Origin: Flavobacterium sp. HBTb2-11-1
GTDB taxonomy: Bacteria > Bacteroidota > Bacteroidia > Flavobacteriales > Flavobacteriaceae
DNA: 64,000 nt
Assembly: GCF_009826975.1 (NCBI RefSeq)
Contig: NZ_WUMO01000007.1
Location: 1 to 64,000 of the forward strand
Direction: 5' to 3'
This document shows, one piece after another, positions 16,258-25,473 of the stretch (position 1 is its first letter; every line of letters starts with the position of its first letter). A program made the translations under genes and the position numbers. The notes under the pieces were generated by a model, which was given only the letters and a program-made list of their open reading frames with translations, searched no databases and was not told the origin of the DNA.

Positions 16258-17064
16258 ATGAAAGATAAGAGGATATTATACGTATCATCTGAAGTCGTGC
16301 CTTATTTGGCTGAAAATGAGGTTTCTTTAATGTCTTATGACGTTCCGAAAATGATTAATGACCAAGGCGGTCAGATAAGAATTTTCATGCCAAGATATGG
16401 GAATATCAATGAGAGAAGACACCAATTGCATGAAGTGATTAGACTTTCAGGGATGAATTTGGTAGTGAATGACTTAGACATGCCATTGATTATTAAAGTA
16501 GCATCGATTCCTAAAGAAAGAATCCAGGTTTATTTTATAGATAATGACGAATATTTCAAACGCAAAGCCACTTTTACAGATGAAGAAGGCGCTTTGTACC
16601 CTGATAATGACGAAAGAGCCATTTTCTTTGCAAAAGGTGTTGTAGAGACGGTTAAAAAGTTAAACTGGGTTCCAGATATTATACATGTTCACGGCTGGCT
16701 TGCAGCAATGCTTCCAATTTATATGAAGCATTATTATAAGCATGAAGCATTGTTTTCTGAAACTAAAATCATCACTTCTGTTTACGGACAATCGTTTGAT
16801 GAAAATTTAGATTTAGAAATGATCAATAAAGTTAAATTTGACGGTGTTCCTCATGAAGCGGTGTCAGATTTAGAAACTCCAAATTACGAGAATGTTTTAA
16901 AAGCTAGCATCTTACATTCTGATGGTGTTATTATTGCATCAGAAAATGTTTCTCCAAGTTTAACAAAATTTATAGAATCTTCAGGAAAACCTTTTTTACC
17001 TTTCGCCGGGAAAGATGGATTTGCTGACGCTTACACAAATTTCTACAGAACATTTGGACTTTAA
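16258..17064 (+). CDS. Truncated GT5 glycogen/starch-synthase-like protein
   Basis: A 268-residue protein covering only the N-terminal Rossmann half of a GT5 glycogen synthase. True GlgA is about 480 residues, with the ADP-glucose site in the C-terminal half. The start YVSSEVVPYLAE aligns with the GlgA N-terminus, and the HVHGWLAAMLP segment is retained. The KxGGL substrate loop is replaced by AENEVSLMSYDVP. It is therefore unlikely to make glycogen and may be a sensory or structural relative. The order panDC, this gene, DUF4270, glmS is, to my knowledge, common in Flavobacteriaceae, suggesting a link to amino-sugar or envelope metabolism. Confidence 0.75.
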   Translation: MKDKRILYVSSEVVPYLAENEVSLMSYDVPKMINDQGGQIRIFMPRYGNINERRHQLHEVIRLSGMNLVVNDLDMPLIIKVASIPKERIQVYFIDNDEYFKRKATFTDEEGALYPDNDERAIFFAKGVVETVKKLNWVPDIIHVHGWLAAMLPIYMKHYYKHEALFSETKIITSVYGQSFDENLDLEMINKVKFDGVPHEAVSDLETPNYENVLKASILHSDGVIIASENVSPSLTKFIESSGKPFLPFAGKDGFADAYTNFYRTFGL

Positions 17065-17085
17065 ATTTTAATTTTATTATTAGAC

Positions 17086-18723
17086 ATGTATAAAACTTCT
17101 TTTTTTAAGAAAACTCTTTTGGCTGTAATGGCTATTTTTCTATACTCTTGTGACAAAGATTTTAATGCAATTGGTGACGGTTTGGTTGGAGATGATCACT
17201 TTGGACTTGAATCTGAAAAATATGATGTTTTAGCTTTTAATCAAGAAGTTACTCCTGTTCAGTCGAATGGTATGACACCAAATGCTCTTGGTATTTTTGA
17301 TAATCCGCTTTTTGGGACAACGACTGCAAATTTTGTAACTCAAGTAGGACTTGTTTCTTATTCTCCAACAATTGGAGAGTCTCCTGTAATTGAAAGTGCT
17401 GTGCTTGAAATTCCATATTACAGTCACGTAACAGCTACAGATAATGAAGGAAATAGTACATATGAACTAGATTCTATTTATGGAGATAAAAATGGGAAAC
17501 TGAAGTTAAGTGTTTATGAGTCTGGAATTCAAATGAGAACTAGTTACTTTAGCGGTGGTAGTCAATTGCCACAGTTTTATTATACAGATCAAAATGCTGA
17601 ATTTAATAATAAAAAAGTAGGAGCGAGATTGAACGATGGAGATATCTTGCAAAATGATGAGTTCTTTTTTGATGCAAAAGAAATTGTCACAAAAACAATT
17701 GATCCTGATACTAAAAAAGAAACGACTGAAAGAAAGAAACCTCAGATGACGTTACAGCTTAATAAGGATTTTTTCCAAAGTAAAATATTAAACGCAGCTA
17801 CTTCGAAACTTTCAGCAGAGGATGTTTTTCAAGAGTATTTTAGAGGTTTGTATTTTAATGTTGAAAGATCTGGATCAAATCCTGCTAATATGGCTCTGAT
17901 GAATTTTAGCGAAGGTAAGATTACAATCAAATACAAAGCTAAAACAGAGTCTACAACAGATGATGCCAATGCTACAGAAGATAAGACAATCGTTTTGAAC
18001 TTAAAGGGTCTTTCGTCAGCGACCACGAGTACGGCCAATTTTCTTGAAGATGTCCGAAACCCAGATTTTGCGAGTGCTATAACTACAAATGTAAATAAAA
18101 CGGATGGTGACGAAAAACTTTATTTAAAAGGCGGGCAAGGATCTTTAGCCGTTGTAAAGCTTTTTAATCAGACGGATGTTTTAAGTTATAATTCTAAAGG
18201 CGAGCCAGTAAGCGGAGCAAACGGTGTTCCTGATCAATTGGATGAAATGAGGAGTAATGCTACGGTAAAGAATTGGAAGGTTAACGAAGCTAACTTGGTA
18301 TTCTATATTGATGCTGATAAAATGGCTGGAACAGAAGAACCAAATAGAGTGTATTTGTATAATTTGACAAATAATGCCGTCTTAGCGGATTATTCTACAG
18401 ATGCTTCTTCGACTTATGGAGGGCTGATTACTGTCGGATCTGATAAAAGAGGGAAAAGTTATAAAATTAGAATCACAGGCCATATTCGTAACTTGATTAA
18501 AGATGCGACGGCTAAAAATGTTGATTTAGGACTGGTGGTTTCTCAAAGCGCAACAACGCTTACTTTTAATGCGTTAAAGAATAAAAATGATATCATATCG
18601 GCGGTGCCGAGAACATCAATTATGAATCCTTTGGGTACAATCTTATATGGTTCAAAAGCATCTGCATCTGTTCCGGAAGATAAAAGATTGAAGCTTGAAG
18701 TGTACTACACGAAACCAAATTAA
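17086..18723 (+). CDS. DUF4270 lipoprotein
   Basis: A 545-residue protein with a signal peptide and lipobox LYSC (Cys about 22), so it is probably an outer-membrane lipoprotein. The body is rich in beta-strand pattern, with the SAVLEIPYYS segment near residue 105, and fits the DUF4270 family found in Bacteroidota next to glmS. The function of the family is unknown. It lies 21 bases after the glycogen-synthase-like gene and 9 bases before glmS, so the three are almost certainly one operon. Confidence 0.8.
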   Translation: MYKTSFFKKTLLAVMAIFLYSCDKDFNAIGDGLVGDDHFGLESEKYDVLAFNQEVTPVQSNGMTPNALGIFDNPLFGTTTANFVTQVGLVSYSPTIGESPVIESAVLEIPYYSHVTATDNEGNSTYELDSIYGDKNGKLKLSVYESGIQMRTSYFSGGSQLPQFYYTDQNAEFNNKKVGARLNDGDILQNDEFFFDAKEIVTKTIDPDTKKETTERKKPQMTLQLNKDFFQSKILNAATSKLSAEDVFQEYFRGLYFNVERSGSNPANMALMNFSEGKITIKYKAKTESTTDDANATEDKTIVLNLKGLSSATTSTANFLEDVRNPDFASAITTNVNKTDGDEKLYLKGGQGSLAVVKLFNQTDVLSYNSKGEPVSGANGVPDQLDEMRSNATVKNWKVNEANLVFYIDADKMAGTEEPNRVYLYNLTNNAVLADYSTDASSTYGGLITVGSDKRGKSYKIRITGHIRNLIKDATAKNVDLGLVVSQSATTLTFNALKNKNDIISAVPRTSIMNPLGTILYGSKASASVPEDKRLKLEVYYTKPN

Positions 18724-18732
18724 TAAATATAT

Positions 18733-20583
18733 ATGTGTGGAATTGTTGGATATATCGGTCATAGAGACGCATATCCAATTGTAATTAAGGGCTTGAAGCG
18801 TCTTGAGTACAGAGGATATGACAGTGCCGGTGTTATGCTATATGACGAAGAGTCAGGCATTAAAGTTTGCAAAACAAAAGGAAAGGTTTCTGATCTTGAG
18901 GCTAAAGCCAATGAAGGTTTTACAACAAATGGAACTATTGGAATTGGACACACGCGTTGGGCAACTCACGGGGTTCCAAATGACGTGAATTCTCATCCCC
19001 ATCTTTCTAATTCTGGAGATTTGGCAATCATTCATAACGGAATTATTGAGAATTATGCACCTTTGAAAGAGGAGCTTATCAAAAGAGGTTATACTTTTAA
19101 ATCGGATACGGATACTGAAGTTTTAGTTAATTTAATAGAAGAGGTTCAAAAGAAAGAAAATATTAAATTAGGTAAAGCGGTTCAGATTGCATTAAACCAA
19201 GTTGTTGGTGCGTATGCAATTGCTGTTTTTGATAAAAAGAATCCAAACGAACTTGTAGCGGCAAGATTAGGAAGTCCGTTGGCAATTGGAGTTGGAGAAG
19301 GAGAATATTTTGTTGCGTCTGATGCTTCACCATTTATTGAATATACTTCTAATGCAGTTTATTTAGAAGATGGCGAAATGGCTAATATTAGACTTCATAA
19401 GCCAATTAAAATTAGAAAAATTCAGGATGACTCTTTAGTTGATCCTTATATTCAAGAACTTCAAATGAACTTGGAGCAGATTGAAAAAGGAGGCTATGAT
19501 CATTTCATGCTTAAAGAAATCTACGAGCAGCCAAGTGTAATTAAAGATACTTACAGAGGAAGACTTCATGCAAATGAAGGAATTGTTCAGATGGCTGGGG
19601 TTGAAGATAATCTGGAGAAATTCTTAAATGCAAAACGTATTCTAATCGTAGCGTGTGGAACTTCTTGGCATGCAGGTTTAGTTGCTGAGTATATCTTTGA
19701 GGAGTTTACCCGTATTCCTGTAGAGGTAGAATATGCTTCTGAGTTTAGATATAGAAACCCAATTATAAATAAAGATGACGTGGTTATTGCGATTTCACAA
19801 TCTGGTGAAACTGCAGATACTATGGCGGCTATTAAATTGGCAAAAGAAAATGGAGCGTTTGTATTTGGAGTTTGTAACGTGGTAGGTTCTTCTATTTCTA
19901 GAGAAAGCCATGCAGGTGCTTATACACACGCAGGACCAGAAATTGGAGTAGCTTCTACAAAAGCATTTACTACTCAGATTACAGTTCTGACGATGATTGC
20001 TTTACGTTTAGGAAAGGCAAAGGGGACTTTGTCAAATACAGATTTCCATACTTATCTTCAAGAATTAGAAATCATTCCAGATAAAGTTTCTGAGGCGTTA
20101 GAAACAAATGATAAAGCGAAAGAAATTGCTGCTGCGTTTAAAGATTCGCCAAACTGCCTTTATTTAGGCAGAGGATATAATTTCCCTGTAGCCTTAGAAG
20201 GTGCATTGAAATTAAAAGAGATTTCATACATCCATGCAGAAGGTTATCCAGCTGCAGAAATGAAACACGGTCCGATTGCTTTAATTGATGAGTTTATGCC
20301 CGTTATTGTTATTGCTCCTAAACAAGGGCACTACGATAAAATTGTAAGTAACATTCAGGAAATTAAATCAAGAAGCGGTAAAATTATAGCCGTTGTTACA
20401 AAAGGTGATACTCAAGTTCGCGAATTGGCAGATTATGTAATCGAAATTCCAGAAACTTCAGATGCATTATCGCCATTAGTTACAACAATTCCGTTGCAAT
20501 TGCTTTCTTATTACATAGCTGTAATGAGAGGTTGTAATGTTGACCAGCCTCGTAACTTAGCGAAGTCGGTAACAGTAGAATAA
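18733..20583 (+). CDS. glmS: Glutamine-fructose-6-phosphate aminotransferase
   Basis: A 616-residue enzyme making glucosamine-6-phosphate from fructose-6-phosphate and glutamine, the entry to peptidoglycan and lipopolysaccharide amino sugars. The N-terminal glutamine amidotransferase begins MCGIVGYIG with nucleophile Cys2, followed by HTRWATHG. Two SIS sugar-isomerase domains follow, with CGTSWHAG, SQSGETADT and GPEIGVASTKAFTTQ. The C-terminus ends DQPRNLAKSVTVE, as in the family. No glmS ribozyme is visible upstream, where only 9 bases separate it from the DUF4270 gene. Confidence 0.97.
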   Translation: MCGIVGYIGHRDAYPIVIKGLKRLEYRGYDSAGVMLYDEESGIKVCKTKGKVSDLEAKANEGFTTNGTIGIGHTRWATHGVPNDVNSHPHLSNSGDLAIIHNGIIENYAPLKEELIKRGYTFKSDTDTEVLVNLIEEVQKKENIKLGKAVQIALNQVVGAYAIAVFDKKNPNELVAARLGSPLAIGVGEGEYFVASDASPFIEYTSNAVYLEDGEMANIRLHKPIKIRKIQDDSLVDPYIQELQMNLEQIEKGGYDHFMLKEIYEQPSVIKDTYRGRLHANEGIVQMAGVEDNLEKFLNAKRILIVACGTSWHAGLVAEYIFEEFTRIPVEVEYASEFRYRNPIINKDDVVIAISQSGETADTMAAIKLAKENGAFVFGVCNVVGSSISRESHAGAYTHAGPEIGVASTKAFTTQITVLTMIALRLGKAKGTLSNTDFHTYLQELEIIPDKVSEALETNDKAKEIAAAFKDSPNCLYLGRGYNFPVALEGALKLKEISYIHAEGYPAAEMKHGPIALIDEFMPVIVIAPKQGHYDKIVSNIQEIKSRSGKIIAVVTKGDTQVRELADYVIEIPETSDALSPLVTTIPLQLLSYYIAVMRGCNVDQPRNLAKSVTVE

Positions 20584-20610
20584 ATTCTATTTTTAAAATA
20601 CAATTATGTT

Positions 20611-20642
20611 AAAAAAGCGAGATTTAAGTCTCGCTTTTTTTT
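20611..20642 (+). terminator. Rho-independent terminator after glmS
   Basis: AAAAAAGCGAGA pairs with TCTCGCTTTTTT around TTTAAG, continuing into a T run. Confidence 0.9.
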
Positions 20643-20893
20643 ATTGTCAAAAATTTTTTTGAGCATATGTATTTTTATGAATTTTTCAGTTTTTTGATAA
20701 AAATTTATATGTATGCATAGTAAACTGGTTTTTCTGTAGTTTTTCTTTGTTTTTATTTTAATAAAATGAATTAGTGAATAGTTAAAATATTGTATAAAAC
20801 AATGATAAATATCAATTTTATTTAACATTTTTTTATACATATTAAAATATTTATGTATTTTGGCTATATATACTAACAATAAAACTAACCCTA
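20643..20893 (+). other. AT-rich promoter region before TonB receptor gene
   Basis: About 250 bases of very AT-rich sequence without a credible gene. A TATTTTGG stretch near 20855 loosely resembles a -7 box about 30-40 bases before the ATG. A weak inverted pairing of GCATATGTATTTTTAT with a stretch near 20705 is the only structure seen. Confidence 0.4.
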
Positions 20894-23683
20894 ATGAGAG
20901 TCTACTTGCTAATTATGTTGTTATTCAGCGGAGTATCTTTTGCGCAGAATACAATCACAGGTTCGGTTACAGATAGTAACAAGCAATCTATTCCTGGTGC
21001 CAATGTTGTTGTGGTCGGTGATAATAGTGGAGCATCCACTGATTTCGACGGGACATTTAAATTGACAACAAATGCCAAACTCCCTTTTTCTGTTAAAGTT
21101 TCAGCTATCGGGTTTGAATCAAAAACAATTAATGTGACAGCGGCAAATCAAAAATTAATTGTAGTGCTTAAAGATGAGGAAACGAAATTGGATGAAATTG
21201 TAGTTTCTGCATCTAGAACGCCTGAACGTGTAATTGAATCGCCAGTTACAATTGAACGTATGGGTCTTCAGGAGATAAAAAACACGACAGCCGCCACTTT
21301 TTATGATGGTTTAGAAAATTTGAAAGAGGTAAACTTTAATACTAGTAGTATTTCTTTTAAATCTGTAAATACTCGTGGTTTTGCTACAGTAGCTAATACT
21401 CGTTTCATGCAATTGGTAGACGGAATGGATAATTCATCTCCGGCATTAAACTTTGTTTTAGGAAATCTTATTGGGGTGTCAGATATTGATGTTGCTAGTG
21501 TGGAGCTTTTGCCTGGTGCGTCTTCAGCGCTTTATGGGGCAAATGCTTTCAACGGGATTATGTTTATGACTAGTAAAAGCCCTTTTACAAATGAAGGAAT
21601 AAGTGTTTACTATAAATATGGACAAACAAGCCAAGACGCTGCAGGAACAAATGATTATAATGATTTTGGAATTAGAGCAGCAAAAGCTTTTACAAAGCAT
21701 TTTGCAATGAAAGCTAATTTTACTTACATGGAAGCTTCTGAATGGATTGCGAATGATACTAGAAGTATGACAGGAGGTTCGGTTGGGCATGCAATGAATC
21801 AGAATTATGATGGTTTGAATATTTATGGTGACGAGGTTACTACATTTATCCCAAACGTTGGGCAGGTTAGTAGAACGGGATATCGTGAGCAAGACTTAAC
21901 AGATAATAAGGTTCAAAGTATGAAAGCTGATTTTAGCGCTCATATTAAGCCTTGGGCAGATGATACAGAATTTATACTTCAATATAAAATTGGTACTGGA
22001 AGTACAATTTATCAAGGAGCAAATAGATATGCTTTGAAAGATTTCTTAATGCAGCAAGGTAAATTTGAGGTAAAAGGGAAAAACTTTTTTGGTAGAGTGT
22101 ATTTTACAAGTGAAGATGCTGGAAATTCGTATGATATGAGATTTGCGGCCTGGAATGTTAACAGAGCGGCTAAATCTGATCAAGAATGGTTTACAAATTA
22201 TGCAACAGCTTATCAATATGCTGGTGCGGTTATGGGAACAAATGCAAATGAGTCAGCACAGATTGCAAGAAACTTTGCAGATTATAATGTATTGCCTGCA
22301 CAAATATCATTTATTCCAAAGCCAACAGGTTCTCCAAGATTCGAGCCAGGAAGTGCTCAGTTTAATAGTGCTTTGGCGACTGTAGTGGCAAATCCAGATT
22401 TGACTCAAGGAGCTAAGTTTATTGACCATTCTAAATTATATCACTCAGATGTGAACTATAATTTTAGAGATATTATCAAATGGGCAGAAGTTCAAGTCGG
22501 AGGTTCATGGAGAAAATATGTAATGGATTCTGAAGGAACTATTTTTACAGATTATGATGGTCCGATCGAATATAAAGAATATGGAGCTTATGCTCAATTG
22601 CAGAAAAAATTCTTAGACGACAGATTGAAGTTTACAGGATCTTTACGTTATGATAAGAGTCAGAATTTTGATGGAAATATTTCACCAAGAATTTCATTTG
22701 TATATTCTGCGGGGGCATCAAAAAATCATAATTTTAGATTGTCTTATCAAACAGGTTTCCGTAATCCGACTACACAAGATCAATATATTGGTTTAGATTT
22801 AGGGCCGTTTGCATTAATTGGTTCGGCTCCAGAAAACTTAGACCGTTTTCAGGAAACAGTAAATGTGAGTGCTGCAGGACAAGCGGCAGGACAGCCAGCG
22901 ACAATTGGAATGTCGGGGCAAAATGCTTATCACAATGCATATACAGTAGCTTCTGTTCAAGCTTTTGCGGCGTCTGCTAATCCTGGAGATCTTCAAATTG
23001 CAGATATTGGTTTGGTAAAGCCAGAGCAAGTTCAGGCTTTTGAGGCAGGATACCGTACAGTTGTGCAAAATGATTTATCGGTAGATTTGAATGCTTACTA
23101 TAATATTTATAATGATTTCATGAATACTGCGAGGGTTATCTCTCCTTATTATGGAACTGTTGGGACAGATCCAACAAATCCTGCTGTACAGCAAACTTAC
23201 CAAGCTCTTGCATTTGGCGATAGAAGAGTGTATCAGGTTTATACTAATACAACTGCTCGAATTTCTTCTTTTGGTTTTGGAGCGGGATTATCTAAGAAGG
23301 TTTACAAAGATTTTGAAGTGGGTGTAAATTATAACTACTCTCAGTTTGATTTCAATCAAGCGGATGATCCGGATTTCGTTGCTGGGTTCAATACTCCAAA
23401 ACATAGAATCAAAGCTTCTTTAGGAAATGCAAAAGTGATTAAAAATTTAGGTTTTAATGTTAATGTAAGATGGAATTCTGAGTACTTATGGGAGTCTTCT
23501 TTTGGAGATGGTATGATTCCGGAAAACACAGTTTTGGATGCTCAGGTGAATTATGCTATTCCGAAATGGAAATCGGTTATTAAAGTTGGAGCAACAAATC
23601 TTTTCGGGTCAGATTATCTTCAGGTTATTGGAGCAGGTATGATTGGCCAAATGTGGTTTGCTTCATGGACAATTAATCCATAA
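20894..23683 (+). CDS. TonB-dependent receptor with carboxypeptidase-like domain
   Basis: A 929-residue outer-membrane receptor. A signal peptide ending VSFAQ is followed by a carboxypeptidase-D regulatory-like beta-sandwich (about 20-95, TGSVTDSNKQSIPGANVVV), a plug domain (about 110-230, SASRTPERVIESPV and LPGASSALYGANAFNG), and a 22-strand-type barrel ending in an aromatic terminus. It should import a ligand using TonB energy. The gene directly downstream encodes an SGNH-hydrolase lipoprotein rather than a SusD, so the substrate may be an ester or lipid, which is inference. Confidence 0.9.
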   Translation: MRVYLLIMLLFSGVSFAQNTITGSVTDSNKQSIPGANVVVVGDNSGASTDFDGTFKLTTNAKLPFSVKVSAIGFESKTINVTAANQKLIVVLKDEETKLDEIVVSASRTPERVIESPVTIERMGLQEIKNTTAATFYDGLENLKEVNFNTSSISFKSVNTRGFATVANTRFMQLVDGMDNSSPALNFVLGNLIGVSDIDVASVELLPGASSALYGANAFNGIMFMTSKSPFTNEGISVYYKYGQTSQDAAGTNDYNDFGIRAAKAFTKHFAMKANFTYMEASEWIANDTRSMTGGSVGHAMNQNYDGLNIYGDEVTTFIPNVGQVSRTGYREQDLTDNKVQSMKADFSAHIKPWADDTEFILQYKIGTGSTIYQGANRYALKDFLMQQGKFEVKGKNFFGRVYFTSEDAGNSYDMRFAAWNVNRAAKSDQEWFTNYATAYQYAGAVMGTNANESAQIARNFADYNVLPAQISFIPKPTGSPRFEPGSAQFNSALATVVANPDLTQGAKFIDHSKLYHSDVNYNFRDIIKWAEVQVGGSWRKYVMDSEGTIFTDYDGPIEYKEYGAYAQLQKKFLDDRLKFTGSLRYDKSQNFDGNISPRISFVYSAGASKNHNFRLSYQTGFRNPTTQDQYIGLDLGPFALIGSAPENLDRFQETVNVSAAGQAAGQPATIGMSGQNAYHNAYTVASVQAFAASANPGDLQIADIGLVKPEQVQAFEAGYRTVVQNDLSVDLNAYYNIYNDFMNTARVISPYYGTVGTDPTNPAVQQTYQALAFGDRRVYQVYTNTTARISSFGFGAGLSKKVYKDFEVGVNYNYSQFDFNQADDPDFVAGFNTPKHRIKASLGNAKVIKNLGFNVNVRWNSEYLWESSFGDGMIPENTVLDAQVNYAIPKWKSVIKVGATNLFGSDYLQVIGAGMIGQMWFASWTINP

Positions 23684-23768
23684 AACTAATTATTTATGTG
23701 AATTTGGAATAGTTTCTTCTTTGGAGCTATTTGAAAAATGAAGAGGTAATAATTTAAAAAGTACTAAC

Positions 23769-25238
23769 ATGAAAAAAAATATAAAAATGCTGTTGCTGGT
23801 TTCGTTAACCTTTATGGCAGCTTGTAATAGTGACGATAATAATGCTCCAGAAGAAGTTCCTGTAACTCCCGGGTCTGCGGTTTTAACTAAATATGTGGCA
23901 CTAGGTGATTCTTTTGCTGCAGGTTACAGCGATAACGCATTATTTAAAAAAGGACAAGAGAATTCATATGTGAATATTTTGGCGCAGCAATTTGTTGCGG
24001 CAGGTGGTGGTGCTTTTACACAGCCACTTATGAATGATAACATTGGAGGTTTATTGTTAGGAGGCAATGTTGTGGCAGGAACAAGGCTTTATTTTAATGG
24101 ACAAGCTCCAGTAAATGTTTCTGGCAAACCGACAACAGAGATAACATCGCACTTAACGGGCACATTTAATAATATGGGTGTTCCAGGCGCAAAAAGCTAT
24201 CATTTGGTTGCGCCGGGTTACGGAAACGTAGCGGGTGTAGCTACAGGAGCTGCGAATCCTTATTTTGCAAGATTTTCTAGTTCGGCTACAACTACTGTTT
24301 TGGCAGATGCTGTGGCTCAAGCTCCAACATTCTTTTCTCTTTTTATTGGAGGAAATGATGTTTTGAGTTATGCTACTTCTGGAGGTATTGGTAAAGATCA
24401 GACTGGAAATATGAATCCGGCGACTTACGGAAGCAATGATATTACAGATCCAACAGTATTTAAAACTATTTATTCTAATTTGGTTGCGGCCTTAACAGCT
24501 AATGGTGCGAAAGGAGTTGTGGCAAATTTACCTTACATTACAACTTTGCCATATTTTACAACTGTTCCTTATAATCCAGCTCCGCTTACTGCGGCTTTGG
24601 CTGCTCAATTAAATGCAGGTTATGCAGCTTATAATGGAGGTTTGCAGCAAATGGTTGAAAAAAAGCTCTTGTCGGCAGAAGAAGCAACACGTAGAACCAT
24701 AAACTTCAAGGCGGGAAATAATGCAGTGGTTGTTGTGGATAGCTATCTTACTAACCTTTCAGCATATGGAATTCCGTCTTATAGACAAGCTACGAAAGAA
24801 GATTTGGTTGTATTGTCTGCAAGAACATTTATTGGAACAACCGTGGGTGGAGATCCAACAAAAGTTAATGGGCTCTCGGTGCCTTTAGCAGACAATTGGG
24901 TTTTGACAAAAGACGAAGTTAATGAAGTGAAAAAAGCAACTGATGCCTATAATCTAGCTATAAAAGCAATTGCTGACGAAAAAGGTTTGGCATTTGTAAA
25001 TACAGTAAATACGATGACACAGTTGTCAAGCGGTGGCGTTCGATTTGGAAATTTCGTAATGTCCTCTACATATGTAACTGGAGGAGCATTTTCTTTGGAT
25101 GGGGTACATCCAAGTGCAAGAGGTTATGGGTTAATTGCAAATATCTTTATTGATGCAATAAATGAAAAGTATGGTTCAACGCTCCGTCATGTCGATTTGG
25201 CGCAATACCCAATTCAATATCCGGCAACGCTTCCATAA
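23769..25238 (+). CDS. SGNH/GDSL-hydrolase lipoprotein
   Basis: A 489-residue lipoprotein (lipobox MAAC, Cys19). All SGNH blocks are visible: block I ALGDSFAAG with Ser48, block II NMGVPG with Gly140, block III IGGNDVLS with Asn196, and block V DGVHPSARGY with Asp444 and His447. It is probably an esterase or lipase on the cell surface. Blocks III and V are about 250 residues apart, so a substantial insertion lies between them. It follows the TonB receptor by about 85 bases and ends at a terminator, so the pair is likely an uptake unit. Confidence 0.85.
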   Translation: MKKNIKMLLLVSLTFMAACNSDDNNAPEEVPVTPGSAVLTKYVALGDSFAAGYSDNALFKKGQENSYVNILAQQFVAAGGGAFTQPLMNDNIGGLLLGGNVVAGTRLYFNGQAPVNVSGKPTTEITSHLTGTFNNMGVPGAKSYHLVAPGYGNVAGVATGAANPYFARFSSSATTTVLADAVAQAPTFFSLFIGGNDVLSYATSGGIGKDQTGNMNPATYGSNDITDPTVFKTIYSNLVAALTANGAKGVVANLPYITTLPYFTTVPYNPAPLTAALAAQLNAGYAAYNGGLQQMVEKKLLSAEEATRRTINFKAGNNAVVVVDSYLTNLSAYGIPSYRQATKEDLVVLSARTFIGTTVGGDPTKVNGLSVPLADNWVLTKDEVNEVKKATDAYNLAIKAIADEKGLAFVNTVNTMTQLSSGGVRFGNFVMSSTYVTGGAFSLDGVHPSARGYGLIANIFIDAINEKYGSTLRHVDLAQYPIQYPATLP

Positions 25239-25260
25239 AAACACCATTTTTTTAGTTTTA

Positions 25261-25296
25261 AAAACCGCTCATTTTTAAGAATGCAGCGGTTTTTTC
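25261..25296 (+). terminator. Terminator after SGNH-hydrolase gene
   Basis: AAAACCGCT pairs with AGCGGTTTT across a 17-base loop, followed by a T-rich tract. Confidence 0.8.
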
Positions 25297-25382
25297 TTTT
25301 ATTAAAAAAATGCCGTTTTAGTTATTTTTTAAGCAAGTTTTATGAATCAAACAAAATCATGCTATTTTTTATGAAAAAAAAA

Positions 25383-25412
25383 TTGATTTTATATTTTAAA
25401 AAATTATCTTTG
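25383..25412 (+). promoter_or_regulatory. Promoter of atpDC
   Basis: TTG at 25383-25385, a 19-base spacer and TATCTTTG at 25405-25412 fit the Bacteroidota promoter consensus TTG / TAnnTTTG. The leader to the ATG would be about 55 bases. Confidence 0.7.
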
Positions 25413-25473
25413 CGCTCTGAAAAAAGAGGTATTTTCGATAAACCTAAATAGCTATTTAATAAATACATAAGTA

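Noticed and set aside
16258..17064. Functional glycogen synthase
   Set aside because: The C-terminal domain and KxGGL loop are missing, so the full enzyme name would mislead.
18724..18732. glmS ribozyme
   Set aside because: Only 9 bases separate glmS from the previous gene, leaving no room for the ribozyme.
20604..20879. Minus-strand frame of 91 codons after glmS
   Set aside because: It runs across the glmS terminator and AT-rich sequence, with a composition of Lys, Ile, Asn and Phe typical of chance frames in AT-rich DNA.
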